Source: CAYNZP01 sp964401835
GTDB taxonomy: Bacteria; Planctomycetota; Phycisphaerae; SM23-33
NCBI GenBank assembly: GCA_964401835.1
Contig: CAYNZP010000008.1
Coordinates: forward strand, 61,118 to 125,117
Direction of reading: 5' to 3'
Length of the DNA stretch: 64,000 bases
The notes under the pieces were generated by a model that saw only the letters and a list, made by a program, of their open reading frames with translations, had not been told where the DNA came from and did not search any database. Shown piece after piece: positions 9,523-17,925 of this stretch (position 1 is the first letter of the stretch; every line of letters begins with the position of its first letter). Both the position numbers and the translations under genes were made by a program.

Positions 9523-11103
9523 TTACTTCAGCAACTTGTATTCTATTGCATCTATCAAAGCAAGCCACGACGCATCGATTATATTTTCGCTGACGCCGAC
9601 GCTGCCGAAGTAGGCGGTGCTGCTGGTCTCGTGCCAATCGATAACGACTCGCACCTTGGCTGCGGTCTCCGCGGCGGTGTTTACCACGCGGACCTTATAG
9701 TCGGCCAGATGCAAATCATCTACCTGCGGATAGGCCTTGCGTAAGGCTGCGCAAAGAGCGTTATGCAGCGAATCGACCGGGCCGTCGCCTTCAGCCACCC
9801 TGTGACGAACAACACCGTCAACCAAAAGCTTAACTATTCCTTCGGTGTTGGCTGTCTCGCCGTCTCGCTTGAGTATGACGCAACGATAATGGTCAAGGTC
9901 CCAAAGCTTGCGATACCACTTTCCGCCAAGCGTTTTTCGCACGAGAACGTCAAGGCTGGCCTCGGCGGCCTCGAACTGATAGCCCTGGTTTTCCATTTCC
10001 ATTATCTTTTTGAGAATCTTGCGCTGGGCGACCTTGTCTTTGGCAATCCTGTATCTCTTGTCAACGGACGCAGCGATATTGCTGACGCCTGAAACCTCGC
10101 TGACCAATATCCGCCTTGTATTACCAACGGCGGAAGGGTCCATGTGCTCGTAAGTGGCCGCGTTTTTATTTACGGCATGTACGTGCATTCCACCTTTATG
10201 AGCGAAGGCCGAAGCGCCTACAAAAGGCTGATTTTCGCGCAGGTTAAGATTAGCCACCTCGTAGATGAACCGGCTGGCCTCGGTAAGTTTATCCAACTTG
10301 TTTCGACCCAGGCAGCTGTAACCGTATTTTACGACAAGGTTCGGTACGATAGCGGTTAAGTCAGCATTGCCGCAACGCTCACCGATACCGTTTATCGTTC
10401 CCTGCACCTGCACTACACCGCCAGTAACAGCAGCGAGCGAATTCGCCGTTGCCAGATCGCAGTCGTTATGACAATGAATGCCAAGTCTGGCCTTGGGTAG
10501 TTTCGCTTGAACCGCGCCAAGGCATTCGCATACCTGGTTCGGCAGCGAACCGCCGTTCGTATCACAAAGCACAAGCGTGCTGGCACCAGCGCTCATGGCT
10601 GCGGCGAGCGTCTCGATTGCGTAAGCCGGATTAGCACGCCAGCCGTCAAAGAAATGCTCTGCATCGAAGATAGCCTCCCGGCGGGCTTTTTTCATATAGG
10701 CTACCGAGTCGGATATCATCCTTAGGTTTTCTTTGAGGCTTACATTTAGAACATCTCGAACGTGCAGGTCCCAACTCTTGCCGACGATGGTTACAACCTT
10801 AGCCCTGCAGGCAAGCAGAGCCTTCATGCCGGCATCGTCTTTTGCCTTCCTGCCTTTTCGACGGGTCATGCCGAAAGCAACGATCTTCGACTTTTTGAGC
10901 TGTTTTTTACGCAGGGCCTTGAAGAACGCTTCGTCTTTTGGATTACTCAGAGGATAACCGCCTTCGATGTAATCGACACCAAGAGAGTCGAGCGTATCGA
11001 CAATCAAAAGCTTATCCTCGAGCGAAAGGCTCACGCCCTGGGCCTGTGTGCCGTCTCGAAGCGTGGTGTCATAAACTTCTATTCTTTTTCTTTTATGTGC
11101 CAT
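9523..11103 (-). CDS. cimA: citramalate synthase (LeuA/CimA family)
   Basis: Condenses pyruvate with acetyl-CoA to (R)-citramalate, the entry to isoleucine through the pyruvate route. YDTTLRDGTQAQGVS is the family catalytic opening; HCHNDCDLATANS and GTINGIGERCGNAD carry the metal-binding histidines and the conserved GERCGNA; the last 120 residues are the regulatory LeuA dimer domain. The 526-residue length and the RDG(T)QAQGVS/H-N-D pattern favour citramalate synthase over isopropylmalate synthase. ATG at 11103 is preferred over GTG at 11112 because AAGGTGA lies at the right distance. Upstream lie a promoter, a leader peptide and a terminator; valS follows after 38 bases. Confidence 0.9.
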   Translation of the reverse strand: MAHKRKRIEVYDTTLRDGTQAQGVSLSLEDKLLIVDTLDSLGVDYIEGGYPLSNPKDEAFFKALRKKQLKKSKIVAFGMTRRKGRKAKDDAGMKALLACRAKVVTIVGKSWDLHVRDVLNVSLKENLRMISDSVAYMKKARREAIFDAEHFFDGWRANPAYAIETLAAAMSAGASTLVLCDTNGGSLPNQVCECLGAVQAKLPKARLGIHCHNDCDLATANSLAAVTGGVVQVQGTINGIGERCGNADLTAIVPNLVVKYGYSCLGRNKLDKLTEASRFIYEVANLNLRENQPFVGASAFAHKGGMHVHAVNKNAATYEHMDPSAVGNTRRILVSEVSGVSNIAASVDKRYRIAKDKVAQRKILKKIMEMENQGYQFEAAEASLDVLVRKTLGGKWYRKLWDLDHYRCVILKRDGETANTEGIVKLLVDGVVRHRVAEGDGPVDSLHNALCAALRKAYPQVDDLHLADYKVRVVNTAAETAAKVRVVIDWHETSSTAYFGSVGVSENIIDASWLALIDAIEYKLLK

Positions 11104-11147
11104 AACCGTCACCTTTTAAATTTGTGGCTCTCGGTTCCTTTGATAAT

Positions 11148-11180
11148 AAAAAAACCCTGAAGCTGAATCCGCCTCAGGGC
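11148..11180 (-). terminator. attenuator terminator hairpin in the cimA leader
   Basis: On the minus strand CCCTGAGG and TTCAGGG form a stem around a 10-base loop, followed by seven T. It lies 45 bases before the cimA start and after the leader peptide, so it cannot be the terminator of a preceding gene. The 5' arm (11173-11181, GCCCTGAGG) can instead pair over nine positions, one a wobble, with CCTTAGGGC at 11206-11214, which overlaps the leader stop codon. The two structures exclude each other. Confidence 0.85.
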
Positions 11181-11207
11181 CTGTCTTTTCCTGTATTTCA
11201 AAGAGCC

Positions 11208-11324
11208 CTAAGGTACGCAGCCGATTACTATAATTACTCCAATAATGCTAATAATGCCGGCGCGAACGCTGGATACGCTTATTTCGGCATCTTTATATAC
11301 CAGATTGTCGCCAGCTTTTCGCAT
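11208..11324 (-). CDS. Ile/Val-rich leader peptide of the cimA-valS attenuator
   Basis: A 38-codon frame opens at ATG 11324, about 41 bases after the predicted transcription start, with a weak purine-rich ribosome site (AAGAG). The last 17 codons read AGIISIIGVIIVIGCVP, so seven Ile and three Val codons cluster just before TAG at 11208-11210. This is the composition of ilv-type leader peptides, and the position is right: a ribosome reaching the stop masks the antiterminator arm, whereas one stalled on the Ile/Val codons leaves it free. The function is transcriptional sensing of charged tRNA-Ile and tRNA-Val; the peptide itself probably has no other role. Confidence 0.85.
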   Translation of the reverse strand: MRKAGDNLVYKDAEISVSSVRAGIISIIGVIIVIGCVP

Positions 11325-11371
11325 TGTTTTCTCTTATCGGCTAAACTCTTTAAGTATATCTTAGAATTTAG

Positions 11372-11399
11372 ATTATATATTACCAACACATGGCGTCAA
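11372..11399 (-). promoter_or_regulatory. sigma70-type promoter for the cimA leader
   Basis: On the minus strand TTGACG (11394-11399) and TATAAT (11372-11377) are separated by 16 bases. The predicted start near 11365 leaves about 40 bases before the leader-peptide ATG. Perfect -10 and five of six -35 bases. Confidence 0.75.
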
Positions 11400-11449
11400 C
11401 GAAGATTGTATTTCCTCGGGACAGCCAAATGTTTGTGGGCTTTGTTATA

Positions 11450-11478
11450 TTGGATTCGTCGGAAAGATTTTCTATAAT
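11450..11478 (+). promoter_or_regulatory. promoter for the YkgJ-hisS unit
   Basis: TTGGAT (11450-11455) and TATAAT (11473-11478) are spaced by 17 bases, 87 bases before the start of the cysteine-cluster protein. It is divergent from the cimA leader promoter. Confidence 0.55.
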
Positions 11479-11564
11479 CGCCTGGGGCTAATGTAAATGG
11501 GTTTTTGCTGCCGATAAGCTAACATTCTTGTCGTTTTGAACAATGAAAATTTTGGAGAGTTGTA

Positions 11565-11981
11565 ATGAGTTTGACGTGTAAACAATGTGCTGCGAAATGC
11601 TGCAATTATTTTTGCTTTGAAATCGACGAACCGGGCGATTACGAAGAGTTCGAAGATATCAGATGGTATCTCTGCCACGAGGGCGTGACGGTACATATAG
11701 ACGATGGCGATTGGTATATCTCCATCGCCAATAAGTGCAAAATGCTAGCTGACGATAACAGTTGCAGGTTTTACGAGAACCGCCCGCAGATTTGCAGGAA
11801 TTATTCACAAAAAGGCTGCGATGACATAGGTGGCGATTACGGCTATGATGAGCACTTTGAAACCCCCGAACAACTCGAAGAGTATGCCAAAAAGGTTCTG
11901 GGCAAAAAGATATTCGATCGCGAGCGGGCCAAGTTTCGCGCCCGGGCAGAGCAAAAAGCCAGGAAAAACCAGGTCAAATGA
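11565..11981 (+). CDS. YkgJ-family cysteine cluster protein
   Basis: A 138-residue protein with the cysteine pattern of the YkgJ/UPF0153 family: CKQCAAKCC at the N-terminus, KCKML with C further on, and FYENRPQICRNY, the hallmark RPxxCRxY-like block. Family members are thought to bind zinc or an iron-sulfur cluster; the cellular role is not established. GAGAGTTGTA precedes the ATG. It overlaps hisS by four bases (ATGA), so translation is probably coupled and both form one transcript with the HYExAFE gene. Confidence 0.85.
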   Translation: MSLTCKQCAAKCCNYFCFEIDEPGDYEEFEDIRWYLCHEGVTVHIDDGDWYISIANKCKMLADDNSCRFYENRPQICRNYSQKGCDDIGGDYGYDEHFETPEQLEEYAKKVLGKKIFDRERAKFRARAEQKARKNQVK

Positions 11982-13252
11982 AGATACAGTCAGTAAAAGG
12001 AACGCGTGATTTTTATCCCGACGCCATGCGTCTGCGTAATTGGATATGCGACAACTGGCGGAAGGTATCGCTGCGCAATGGCTTCGAGGAATACGACTCG
12101 CCCATTTTCGAGTATCTCGACCTTTTCACGATAAAAAGCGGCGATGAAATCGCCAGCCAGCTTTTCAACTTCACAGACAGGGGAGGGCGGTCCCTGGCCA
12201 TTAGGCCGGAGATAACACCCTCGCTTGCCAGAATGGTCAACGCACAGATTAACTCGCTGCCTAGACCCATAAAGTGGTTTTCCATTCCCCGCCTTTGCCG
12301 GGCCGAGAATCCTCAAAAAGGGCGGCTGAGAGAGTTTTTCCAGTGGAATATCGACGTTATCGGCAGTGACGACGTCCTTGCAGACGCTGAATGCCTTTTA
12401 GTCGCAGTCGATTTTCTACGGGAAATCGGACTGGACAGTGATGATGTCAAAATCCAGATAGGCTCGAGGCCGCTTACTATGGCAGTTCTTAAGGCTATCG
12501 GAGTCAAAGATGGCAGCTACGAGAAGGTTCTTGCCGTCCTCGATAAGCGTCCAAAGATAGGTGAAGAAGAGTTCGCCAGGCTTTGCAAAACTGCAGGCAT
12601 TGATGATGAGCAACGCGATGCTATCTGTAATTTTCAGGATGTGGAAAATATAGACGCCTTGAAATCTTTCGGGGATAAATATTTTTCCGACTGCGAAAAG
12701 CAGCTGGAAGATATGGGGAATCTTTGGCAACGGCTGGATAAATTCGGTGTTGCAGACTATTGCGTTCTGGACATGCGGATTGTCCGCGGCCTGGCGTATT
12801 ACACCGGCATTGTTTATGAAATTTTCGACGCCAAACAGTCTTTGCGTGCCGTCGGCGGGGGCGGCAGATATGACAATCTTTTGCAGGTCCTGGGAGGCCC
12901 AAAAGTTGGCGCAACAGGATTCGGCATGGGCGACGTCGTGCTGGGAATTCTGCTTGAAGAAAAAGGTAAAATCTCTTCCGAGATACTATCGGGCAGCTTG
13001 GACTATTTTGTAATTGACGGGGAAGATGGCCTGTTCTCAAAAGTAATGGAACTGGTCAGTCAGTTGCGAGCCAGGCAGATTTCCGCAGAATTCAGCTACA
13101 AACGGCAAAACATTGGCAAACAGCTCAAAGAAGCCAACCGTCGCGGTGCAAAGTCGGCCTTGATAGTTAGAGACAATGAGGTAGCAATCAAAAACCTTTC
13201 TACGGGTGAGCAGGCGGAGAAATCCCTGGACGATTTTTTAAAATCTCTTTGA
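11978..13252 (+). CDS. hisS: histidyl-tRNA synthetase
   Basis: Charges tRNA-His. Class II signatures are all visible: GTRDFYP at the start, IRPEITPSLARM for motif 2 entry, RAENPQKGRLREFFQ (motif 2 loop), the HisRS-specific RGLAYYTGIVYE, and GGGGRYDNLL for motif 3; an anticodon-binding domain with RQNIGKQLKEANRRGAKSAL closes the protein. At 424 residues it is normal in size. The start overlaps the upstream stop in ATGA. Confidence 0.97.
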   Translation: MKIQSVKGTRDFYPDAMRLRNWICDNWRKVSLRNGFEEYDSPIFEYLDLFTIKSGDEIASQLFNFTDRGGRSLAIRPEITPSLARMVNAQINSLPRPIKWFSIPRLCRAENPQKGRLREFFQWNIDVIGSDDVLADAECLLVAVDFLREIGLDSDDVKIQIGSRPLTMAVLKAIGVKDGSYEKVLAVLDKRPKIGEEEFARLCKTAGIDDEQRDAICNFQDVENIDALKSFGDKYFSDCEKQLEDMGNLWQRLDKFGVADYCVLDMRIVRGLAYYTGIVYEIFDAKQSLRAVGGGGRYDNLLQVLGGPKVGATGFGMGDVVLGILLEEKGKISSEILSGSLDYFVIDGEDGLFSKVMELVSQLRARQISAEFSYKRQNIGKQLKEANRRGAKSALIVRDNEVAIKNLSTGEQAEKSLDDFLKSL

Positions 13253-13270
13253 ACATCATGACAGGGGGCT

Positions 13271-13792
13271 ATGGCAAATCGAAACATACATTACGAAGCC
13301 GCCTTCGAAGATTACCTGCGAGGCAAAGGCTGGCCGTATGTCGCGGTAGATGAAAATAAAAAGGCGATCTTCGGAAATGCGGGCGTCAAGAGCTTCGATT
13401 TCCTTGTATACAGTGAGACAGGACCTAACTTGCTTGTGGACGTAAAGGGTAGAAAATTCCCGGACCCCACAGCCGGTTCCAAGAGATCCAAGAGCAAGAG
13501 GTGGGAAAATTGGCTAACCAGGGACGATGTTGAGGGTCTGGAAAAGTGGCAGAAAGTTTTCGGCAAGGATTTTTTGGCTATGCTGGTTTTTGCCTATTGG
13601 CTGCAGGGACCTCCGCGAAAAAGTCCTTTCGATGATGTGCATATATTTCGTGAAAAGAATTACGCATTTGTGGGTATTACTCTGGTGCAATATTTGACTC
13701 AGGCAAAGCCAAGAAGCGCCAAATGGCAGACCCTTTCAGTGCCCTCAGCTTTATTTTCGGATAAAGCCGAGGACTTGGCGGCTTTTCTCTGA
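13271..13792 (+). CDS. HYExAFE family protein
   Basis: The protein begins ANRNIHYEAAFEDYLR, which carries the HYExAFE motif naming a family found mainly in planctomycetes. The next part, FDFLVYSETGPNLLVDVKGRKF, resembles the D...(D/E)xK core of restriction-like nucleases, so a nuclease fold is possible, but no activity is known to me. Length is 173 residues. It follows hisS by 18 bases with GGGGG seven bases before the ATG, so it is likely the third gene of the unit. Confidence 0.8.
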   Translation: MANRNIHYEAAFEDYLRGKGWPYVAVDENKKAIFGNAGVKSFDFLVYSETGPNLLVDVKGRKFPDPTAGSKRSKSKRWENWLTRDDVEGLEKWQKVFGKDFLAMLVFAYWLQGPPRKSPFDDVHIFREKNYAFVGITLVQYLTQAKPRSAKWQTLSVPSALFSDKAEDLAAFL

Positions 13793-13869
13793 GCAACAGC
13801 CTTGGGGAAGCAAGTTTGCAATGCGAACTCATAAAGCTATAATTCAGTAAACACTTGGGAGTTTTTGAT

Positions 13870-14073
13870 ATGAAAAAATACCGGTTTCTTCTTTCTGTTT
13901 TGTTGCTCATTACAACAACCGCGAGTGATTTCGCTTTGGCATTATCTGATGGATACGAATCTCCAGAGCTTAAGGATGAGGCGCCATGGACAGCAATACT
14001 CTACCTCGTAGTTGCTCTGGCTGGTATTTGCATAGTAGCATTCAAAAACTCCAGAAGGACACACCTGGATTGA
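13870..14073 (+). CDS. small secreted or membrane protein with C-terminal TM
   Basis: Not recognised. The 67 residues comprise a signal-like N-terminus (MKKYRFLLSVLLLITTTASDFALAL), a short polar stretch, and one transmembrane helix (AILYLVVALAGICIVAF) followed by a basic tail KNSRRTHLD. GGGAG lies 8 bases before the ATG. Sixteen bases later another small membrane-anchored gene starts, suggesting an operon of three small envelope proteins ahead of bioB. Confidence 0.6.
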   Translation: MKKYRFLLSVLLLITTTASDFALALSDGYESPELKDEAPWTAILYLVVALAGICIVAFKNSRRTHLD

Positions 14074-14088
14074 TTGGGAGATAGCACC

Positions 14089-14391
14089 ATGAAAAAGCCA
14101 TTAATAGTTTTGCTTGTGATTGTCAACGTGGCGCTTTTGGCTGGGTTGTTTTGGGAAGTCGCCACACCAAGCGCTAAAGCTCAGACAATTGGCGGCGGGT
14201 CGGACTATATCATGATTACCGGCAAGACCGGAAGTAACTGGGATGCAGTGTATGTCATCGATCTGGGCACCAGGCGGATGGCTGCATGGAGGTTTGAAAA
14301 GGGTCGAAGGAGAATGATACAGTTCAGAGGCCGCGAACTGACTACCGATTTTGGCCGAAGAACTCGCCAGCCAGGAAAAAGTACCTATTAA
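14089..14391 (+). CDS. small membrane-anchored protein, paralogue of the next gene
   Basis: A 100-residue protein with an N-terminal anchor or signal (MKKPLIVLLVIVNVALLAGLF) and a soluble part starting GGGSDYIMITGKTGSNWDAVYV, IDLGTRRM. The next gene repeats the same design (GGDYVMVAGAYES...DFIYVMDVASQRM), so the two are tandem paralogues. GGGAG lies 8 bases upstream. The repeated D-Y-x-M and YVxD elements suggest a small beta domain, but the function is unknown. Confidence 0.65.
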   Translation: MKKPLIVLLVIVNVALLAGLFWEVATPSAKAQTIGGGSDYIMITGKTGSNWDAVYVIDLGTRRMAAWRFEKGRRRMIQFRGRELTTDFGRRTRQPGKSTY

Positions 14392-14419
14392 GAGTCAACT
14401 GACATCCGGAGAAATCGCC

Positions 14420-14701
14420 ATGAAGGATATGCAAAATATAACGATTGTTCTTCTGCTGGTAACTGCGGCAATTCTTTCTGCCGTGCTTATTACCTCTTAC
14501 GCCACCAAGCCCGCTTTTGCTGAGGCATCCGTTAAGGGTGGGGATTATGTAATGGTCGCAGGAGCCTATGAGTCATCAACGGACTTCATTTATGTAATGG
14601 ATGTTGCCTCACAACGAATGAATGTTTATTTTGCCAACGCGCAACGCAAAGAAGTTGAGCTTATTCAATCCGTTGATATCGCACAGGCTTTTGGCGAGTA
14701 A
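14420..14701 (+). CDS. small membrane-anchored protein, paralogue of the preceding gene
   Basis: A 93-residue protein: anchor helix ITIVLLLVTAAILSAVLITS, an Ala-rich segment, then GGDYVMVAGAYES, DFIYVMDVASQRMNVY. It aligns by eye with the 14089 gene over the soluble part at low identity but with the same spacing. The start at 14420 is supported by GGAGA 8 bases upstream. bioB begins about 10 bases after the stop in another frame, so translation may be coupled. Confidence 0.65.
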   Translation: MKDMQNITIVLLLVTAAILSAVLITSYATKPAFAEASVKGGDYVMVAGAYESSTDFIYVMDVASQRMNVYFANAQRKEVELIQSVDIAQAFGE

Positions 14702-14711
14702 ATTTTACGCA

Positions 14712-15776
14712 GTGGACGATTATACAGAATCATTTGCAAACCGCGTACTAAACGGCGAAAAGCTCAGCAGGGCGGAGCTATTAAGCCTTGCAGAGTCATC
14801 CCAGGAAAACCCCTTTGATTTGCTCTATTGGGCAAACCGTATCCGCACAGAGAATTTCGGCCGGGCTGTAAAGCTCTGCTCGATAGTCGCAGGCAAAACA
14901 GGTGCATGCAGCGAAGATTGCAAATGGTGTGCTCAATCCGCCAAATATGAAACACCTGGCTCACCATGTTGTTCAGGAGCGTCTAATTCACCTGCAAGAA
15001 CAGAAGTCGAAGCTATCAAACAGGCTGCCAAGGAAGCTTCGCAAGCAGGCGCAGCGAGCATCGGTATAGTAAACTCAGGTAGAAAGCCATCTGAAAAAGA
15101 TATTAATGACGCTGTCGATGCAGCACAACTCGTAACGTCCGATAATATGTGCGGGGATTTACAGATGTGTGCATCTCTGGGGGAACTGGATGACCAAACT
15201 GCCCAGAAATTGGTAGCCGCCGGTTTTACCCGATACAACCATAACCTGGAAACCTCAAAGGCATTTTATCCCAAGATGGTTACAACGCACAAATATGAAG
15301 ACCGGATCAATTGCCTGAAAACGGCAAAAAAGGCCGGCCTGAGTATTTGCTGCGGGGGAATTTTTGGTCTGGGCGAAACATGGCAGGATCGCATAGATTT
15401 GGCTATCACTTTGCGGGATGAAATCGGCCCGGCAGTTGTACCCTTAAACTTTTTACATCCAATTGAAGGGACGCCGCTAGAAACAAACAAACCCCTCGAA
15501 CCAATGGAAATCCTCCGAATCATCGCTGTTTTCCGATTTGCCTTGCCATACGTTGACATCAAAATAGCCGGTGGCCGCGAGAAAAATCTGGGCGATCTCC
15601 AAAGCTGGATCTTTTATGCAGGCGGTACAAGCTTTCTAATAGGGAATTACCTTACGACAATAGGTAGGCCGCCAGAAGATGATTTAAGGATGATTTCAGA
15701 CCTTGGCTTAGAGATTGTAAGGAAATTGCCACAAAAACCCTCCAAAACACCTAAAAATCAACAAAATCTACCCTAA
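14712..15776 (+). CDS. bioB: biotin synthase
   Basis: Radical SAM enzyme inserting sulfur into dethiobiotin. The cluster motif CSEDCKWCAQ (CxxxCxxC) is near residue 60, followed by the BioB blocks YNHNLETS, CCGGIFGLGET and PLNFLHPIEGTPL. About 354 residues from a GTG at 14712; a TTG at 14691 would also be in frame, and neither has a convincing ribosome site, so the start is uncertain. There are no other biotin genes in the window; its neighbours are three small envelope proteins, so its placement is not explained by pathway. Confidence 0.93.
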   Translation: MDDYTESFANRVLNGEKLSRAELLSLAESSQENPFDLLYWANRIRTENFGRAVKLCSIVAGKTGACSEDCKWCAQSAKYETPGSPCCSGASNSPARTEVEAIKQAAKEASQAGAASIGIVNSGRKPSEKDINDAVDAAQLVTSDNMCGDLQMCASLGELDDQTAQKLVAAGFTRYNHNLETSKAFYPKMVTTHKYEDRINCLKTAKKAGLSICCGGIFGLGETWQDRIDLAITLRDEIGPAVVPLNFLHPIEGTPLETNKPLEPMEILRIIAVFRFALPYVDIKIAGGREKNLGDLQSWIFYAGGTSFLIGNYLTTIGRPPEDDLRMISDLGLEIVRKLPQKPSKTPKNQQNLP

Positions 15777-16064
15777 GTCTTTTAAATGTAATTAGTTGCC
15801 CTTATTTATCGCCTCATCCGTAAAGTCACATAACATATATTATCGGACTCTTTGGGCAGGCGAGAAATCAAACCACTTGAAATTCAGGGCTTTATCCAGC
15901 GGTAGCTTTGTAGCAATTCCCAGCCCTCAAACCAGCATCAACATATACGCAACTTCTTTATCAAAAAGATGTTAGGATACTAAGGTTTCTTTCTGAGCCT
16001 ACTTCATAACACTAACTCCAGGCTTAAGTTGCCTTCAACAGCTTTCAATCGTTAGTTTTACGAA
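15777..16064. other. non-coding stretch between bioB and the PEP-CTERM promoter
   Basis: A/T-rich sequence without a convincing frame. One weak inverted pair (AGGGCT near 15886 and AGCCCT near 15923) could form a long-looped hairpin; nothing else is recognised. Confidence 0.5.
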
Positions 16065-16093
16065 TTGACAGATTTGGGGGTTTGATTTATAAT
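16065..16093 (+). promoter_or_regulatory. perfect consensus sigma70 promoter upstream of the PEP-CTERM gene
   Basis: TTGACA (16065-16070) and TATAAT (16088-16093) with exactly 17 bases between them. The next gene on the strand starts at 16315, giving a 5' untranslated region of roughly 215 bases that could hold regulatory structure. Confidence 0.75.
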
Positions 16094-16314
16094 TTTGTGA
16101 ATGGAGGAGCTGCTTTTAGGACCTATGCTCAGGGACCTGATTGTTTGTACGAATTGCTCAAGTACAAATAAAACCTCAGCTCAAAACTCCTGATTATTTA
16201 GTATTTTTTTGCTCAGACTTACATGCAGGATGTTTGTAACGCCCTTCGCTCAAAATTAGGGATTTAAGAAGCTGGTGCTTCAGAAGCGCCAGACAGGATT
16301 TGGAGGAGTTAAAT

Positions 16315-17844
16315 ATGGTTTCCTCACGGCTCGGTGAGGTGTTGGTTGTCTCGCTCGCAACTTTTGCTCTGCTGGCTGGAAACGCCCTTTCAGCTACTGT
16401 GCCCCCAACACCCAGCACGGATTTCAGGGATTTACGCGATGGTTATGTCAGAACCTGGTATATCTACAATGACAGCTCCGGCGGCGGACCTGCTGATGGT
16501 GTGCTTAAACCCGGAGATACCCGGATTGAAACATTCCAGAACTGGTGGACCCCGGTCTCTGCCCACACTCAACATAACTACGTGCGGTCTGTTCCTGGTC
16601 AAAATGGACCGCAACAGGCGATACCAGGCTATGACATGTATGGTGACTGCCCGTCGGCTCCGATGAATTTCGCTACTTTTACGCTTCCTGCGGGCGATCC
16701 GAACAAAAACAATGCTGACTATAACTACTGGCTGCCGGAACGTGAAAATTCCATCCGCTTCTATATGACATACAGCCAACTGGATAACAACGATTCCGCG
16801 ACCTACTATGAACCCGGCAATCCAGGCTACGAGGAGTTGGAGCGAGCTGGCAATGGCACGGTAGACGAAGACTTACGTCTTCTTCTCAAGCAGCGTAATA
16901 TGGAACGTAATGGCTGGGCTCTCGGCTGGGTTGATAACGGCATAAACAAGGCTGCTCATGAAGCGAATCCTGGATTAATTGCCGGTAACATTGAAATGGC
17001 TATTTACGTTCATGAAGGTGCCCACGATATAAATTTAGCCGGATGGGGCGACTCCAGGTCCAACCCTCAGGTCGCAATGTCCAATGATATCGATTACAGC
17101 GCAGGCTATACCAACCTGGTTGGAACTCAGTGGCATCCTCCGCAGTATGATGAGGTAACGCAATCTTATAACGCCGGCACCCCTGTAAACCAGGCATATA
17201 TGGCTTCAATTGACGATGGCAGTGCCAACTTTAACACTATCGTCAATTCCATGGAAATCAACGAACACGATCCAGACGATATGCCCGCCCTTTCATGGCT
17301 GAGAGATTTGCCGGGGAATATTCAGAATAATGCTGCACTTAACGATCCGGACGGAAACCCCTATCAGTATGAAGACGGCTTTACTGATCTTTCGACGTAC
17401 ACGATCGGCAGCAGTGACGGCGGGGTTATTTCCGGTCTTGGCGGTTATGACGAGTACGACCCTGAGAACCCGGAAACGACATGGCATAATCAGCAGGTAA
17501 TCCGAATTGATATCTCCGAGAAAACCCTGCTAGATTATATCGAGAGCAGCGGCGGTGAAATCGACCATATTATCTTCTATGACTTCATAAATGATGGAAA
17601 CGGCCAGATTAATCCCCGTGAAATAGTATTCGGTGTGAATACCTCAAGAAGCGTCACTGACGGGCAGATATTTTACGATCCAGGTGATCCCTCGAATCCT
17701 GACCCGCTGGGTGAAAACCTGGTTTATTTCCAGGACAACCGAATTTACATTGCCCAGGTAGACATAGCGCCAGAGCCTGCGACGATGGTACTGCTTGGCC
17801 TTGGCAGCATAACGGTTATCGCACGCAGGAGACGCAAGAGATAA
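16315..17844 (+). CDS. secreted PEP-CTERM protein
   Basis: A 509-residue exported protein with a signal peptide (SLATFALLAGNALSA) and a C-terminal sorting tail: PEPATMVLLGLG, a hydrophobic span and RRRRKR. Such tails are recognised by exosortase, which is not in this window. The middle is rich in Asp, Asn, Gly and aromatic residues, contains EHDPDDMPALSWLRDLPGN and GNGQINPREIVFGVNTS, and shows no enzyme motif I recognise; an extracellular or biofilm-matrix role is likely by analogy. GGAGGAG lies six bases before the ATG. It is monocistronic between a consensus promoter and a strong terminator. Confidence 0.85.
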   Translation: MVSSRLGEVLVVSLATFALLAGNALSATVPPTPSTDFRDLRDGYVRTWYIYNDSSGGGPADGVLKPGDTRIETFQNWWTPVSAHTQHNYVRSVPGQNGPQQAIPGYDMYGDCPSAPMNFATFTLPAGDPNKNNADYNYWLPERENSIRFYMTYSQLDNNDSATYYEPGNPGYEELERAGNGTVDEDLRLLLKQRNMERNGWALGWVDNGINKAAHEANPGLIAGNIEMAIYVHEGAHDINLAGWGDSRSNPQVAMSNDIDYSAGYTNLVGTQWHPPQYDEVTQSYNAGTPVNQAYMASIDDGSANFNTIVNSMEINEHDPDDMPALSWLRDLPGNIQNNAALNDPDGNPYQYEDGFTDLSTYTIGSSDGGVISGLGGYDEYDPENPETTWHNQQVIRIDISEKTLLDYIESSGGEIDHIIFYDFINDGNGQINPREIVFGVNTSRSVTDGQIFYDPGDPSNPDPLGENLVYFQDNRIYIAQVDIAPEPATMVLLGLGSITVIARRRRKR

Positions 17845-17866
17845 TCCCGCATCAGCTCAGAAAAAC

Positions 17867-17909
17867 AAAAGCCCGCGAAATTGTTAACATTTTTTCGCGG
17901 GCTTTTTTA
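17867..17909. terminator. strong bidirectional terminator
   Basis: GCCCGCGAAA (17871-17880) pairs perfectly with TTTCGCGGGC (17893-17902), with A-rich sequence on the left and T6 on the right. It separates the convergent PEP-CTERM and pseudouridine synthase genes. Confidence 0.9.
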
Positions 17910-17925
17910 TTATCAGTTACAAAAT

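Noticed and set aside
9485..11500. T-box riboswitch before cimA, valS, tyrS or hisS
   Set aside because: No AGGGTGG-type T-box bulge motif was found in any of these leaders; the cimA leader is explained by peptide attenuation.
16101..16193. 30-codon plus-strand frame in the PEP-CTERM leader
   Set aside because: Starts just after the promoter but has no ribosome site and no composition bias; cannot be told from chance.
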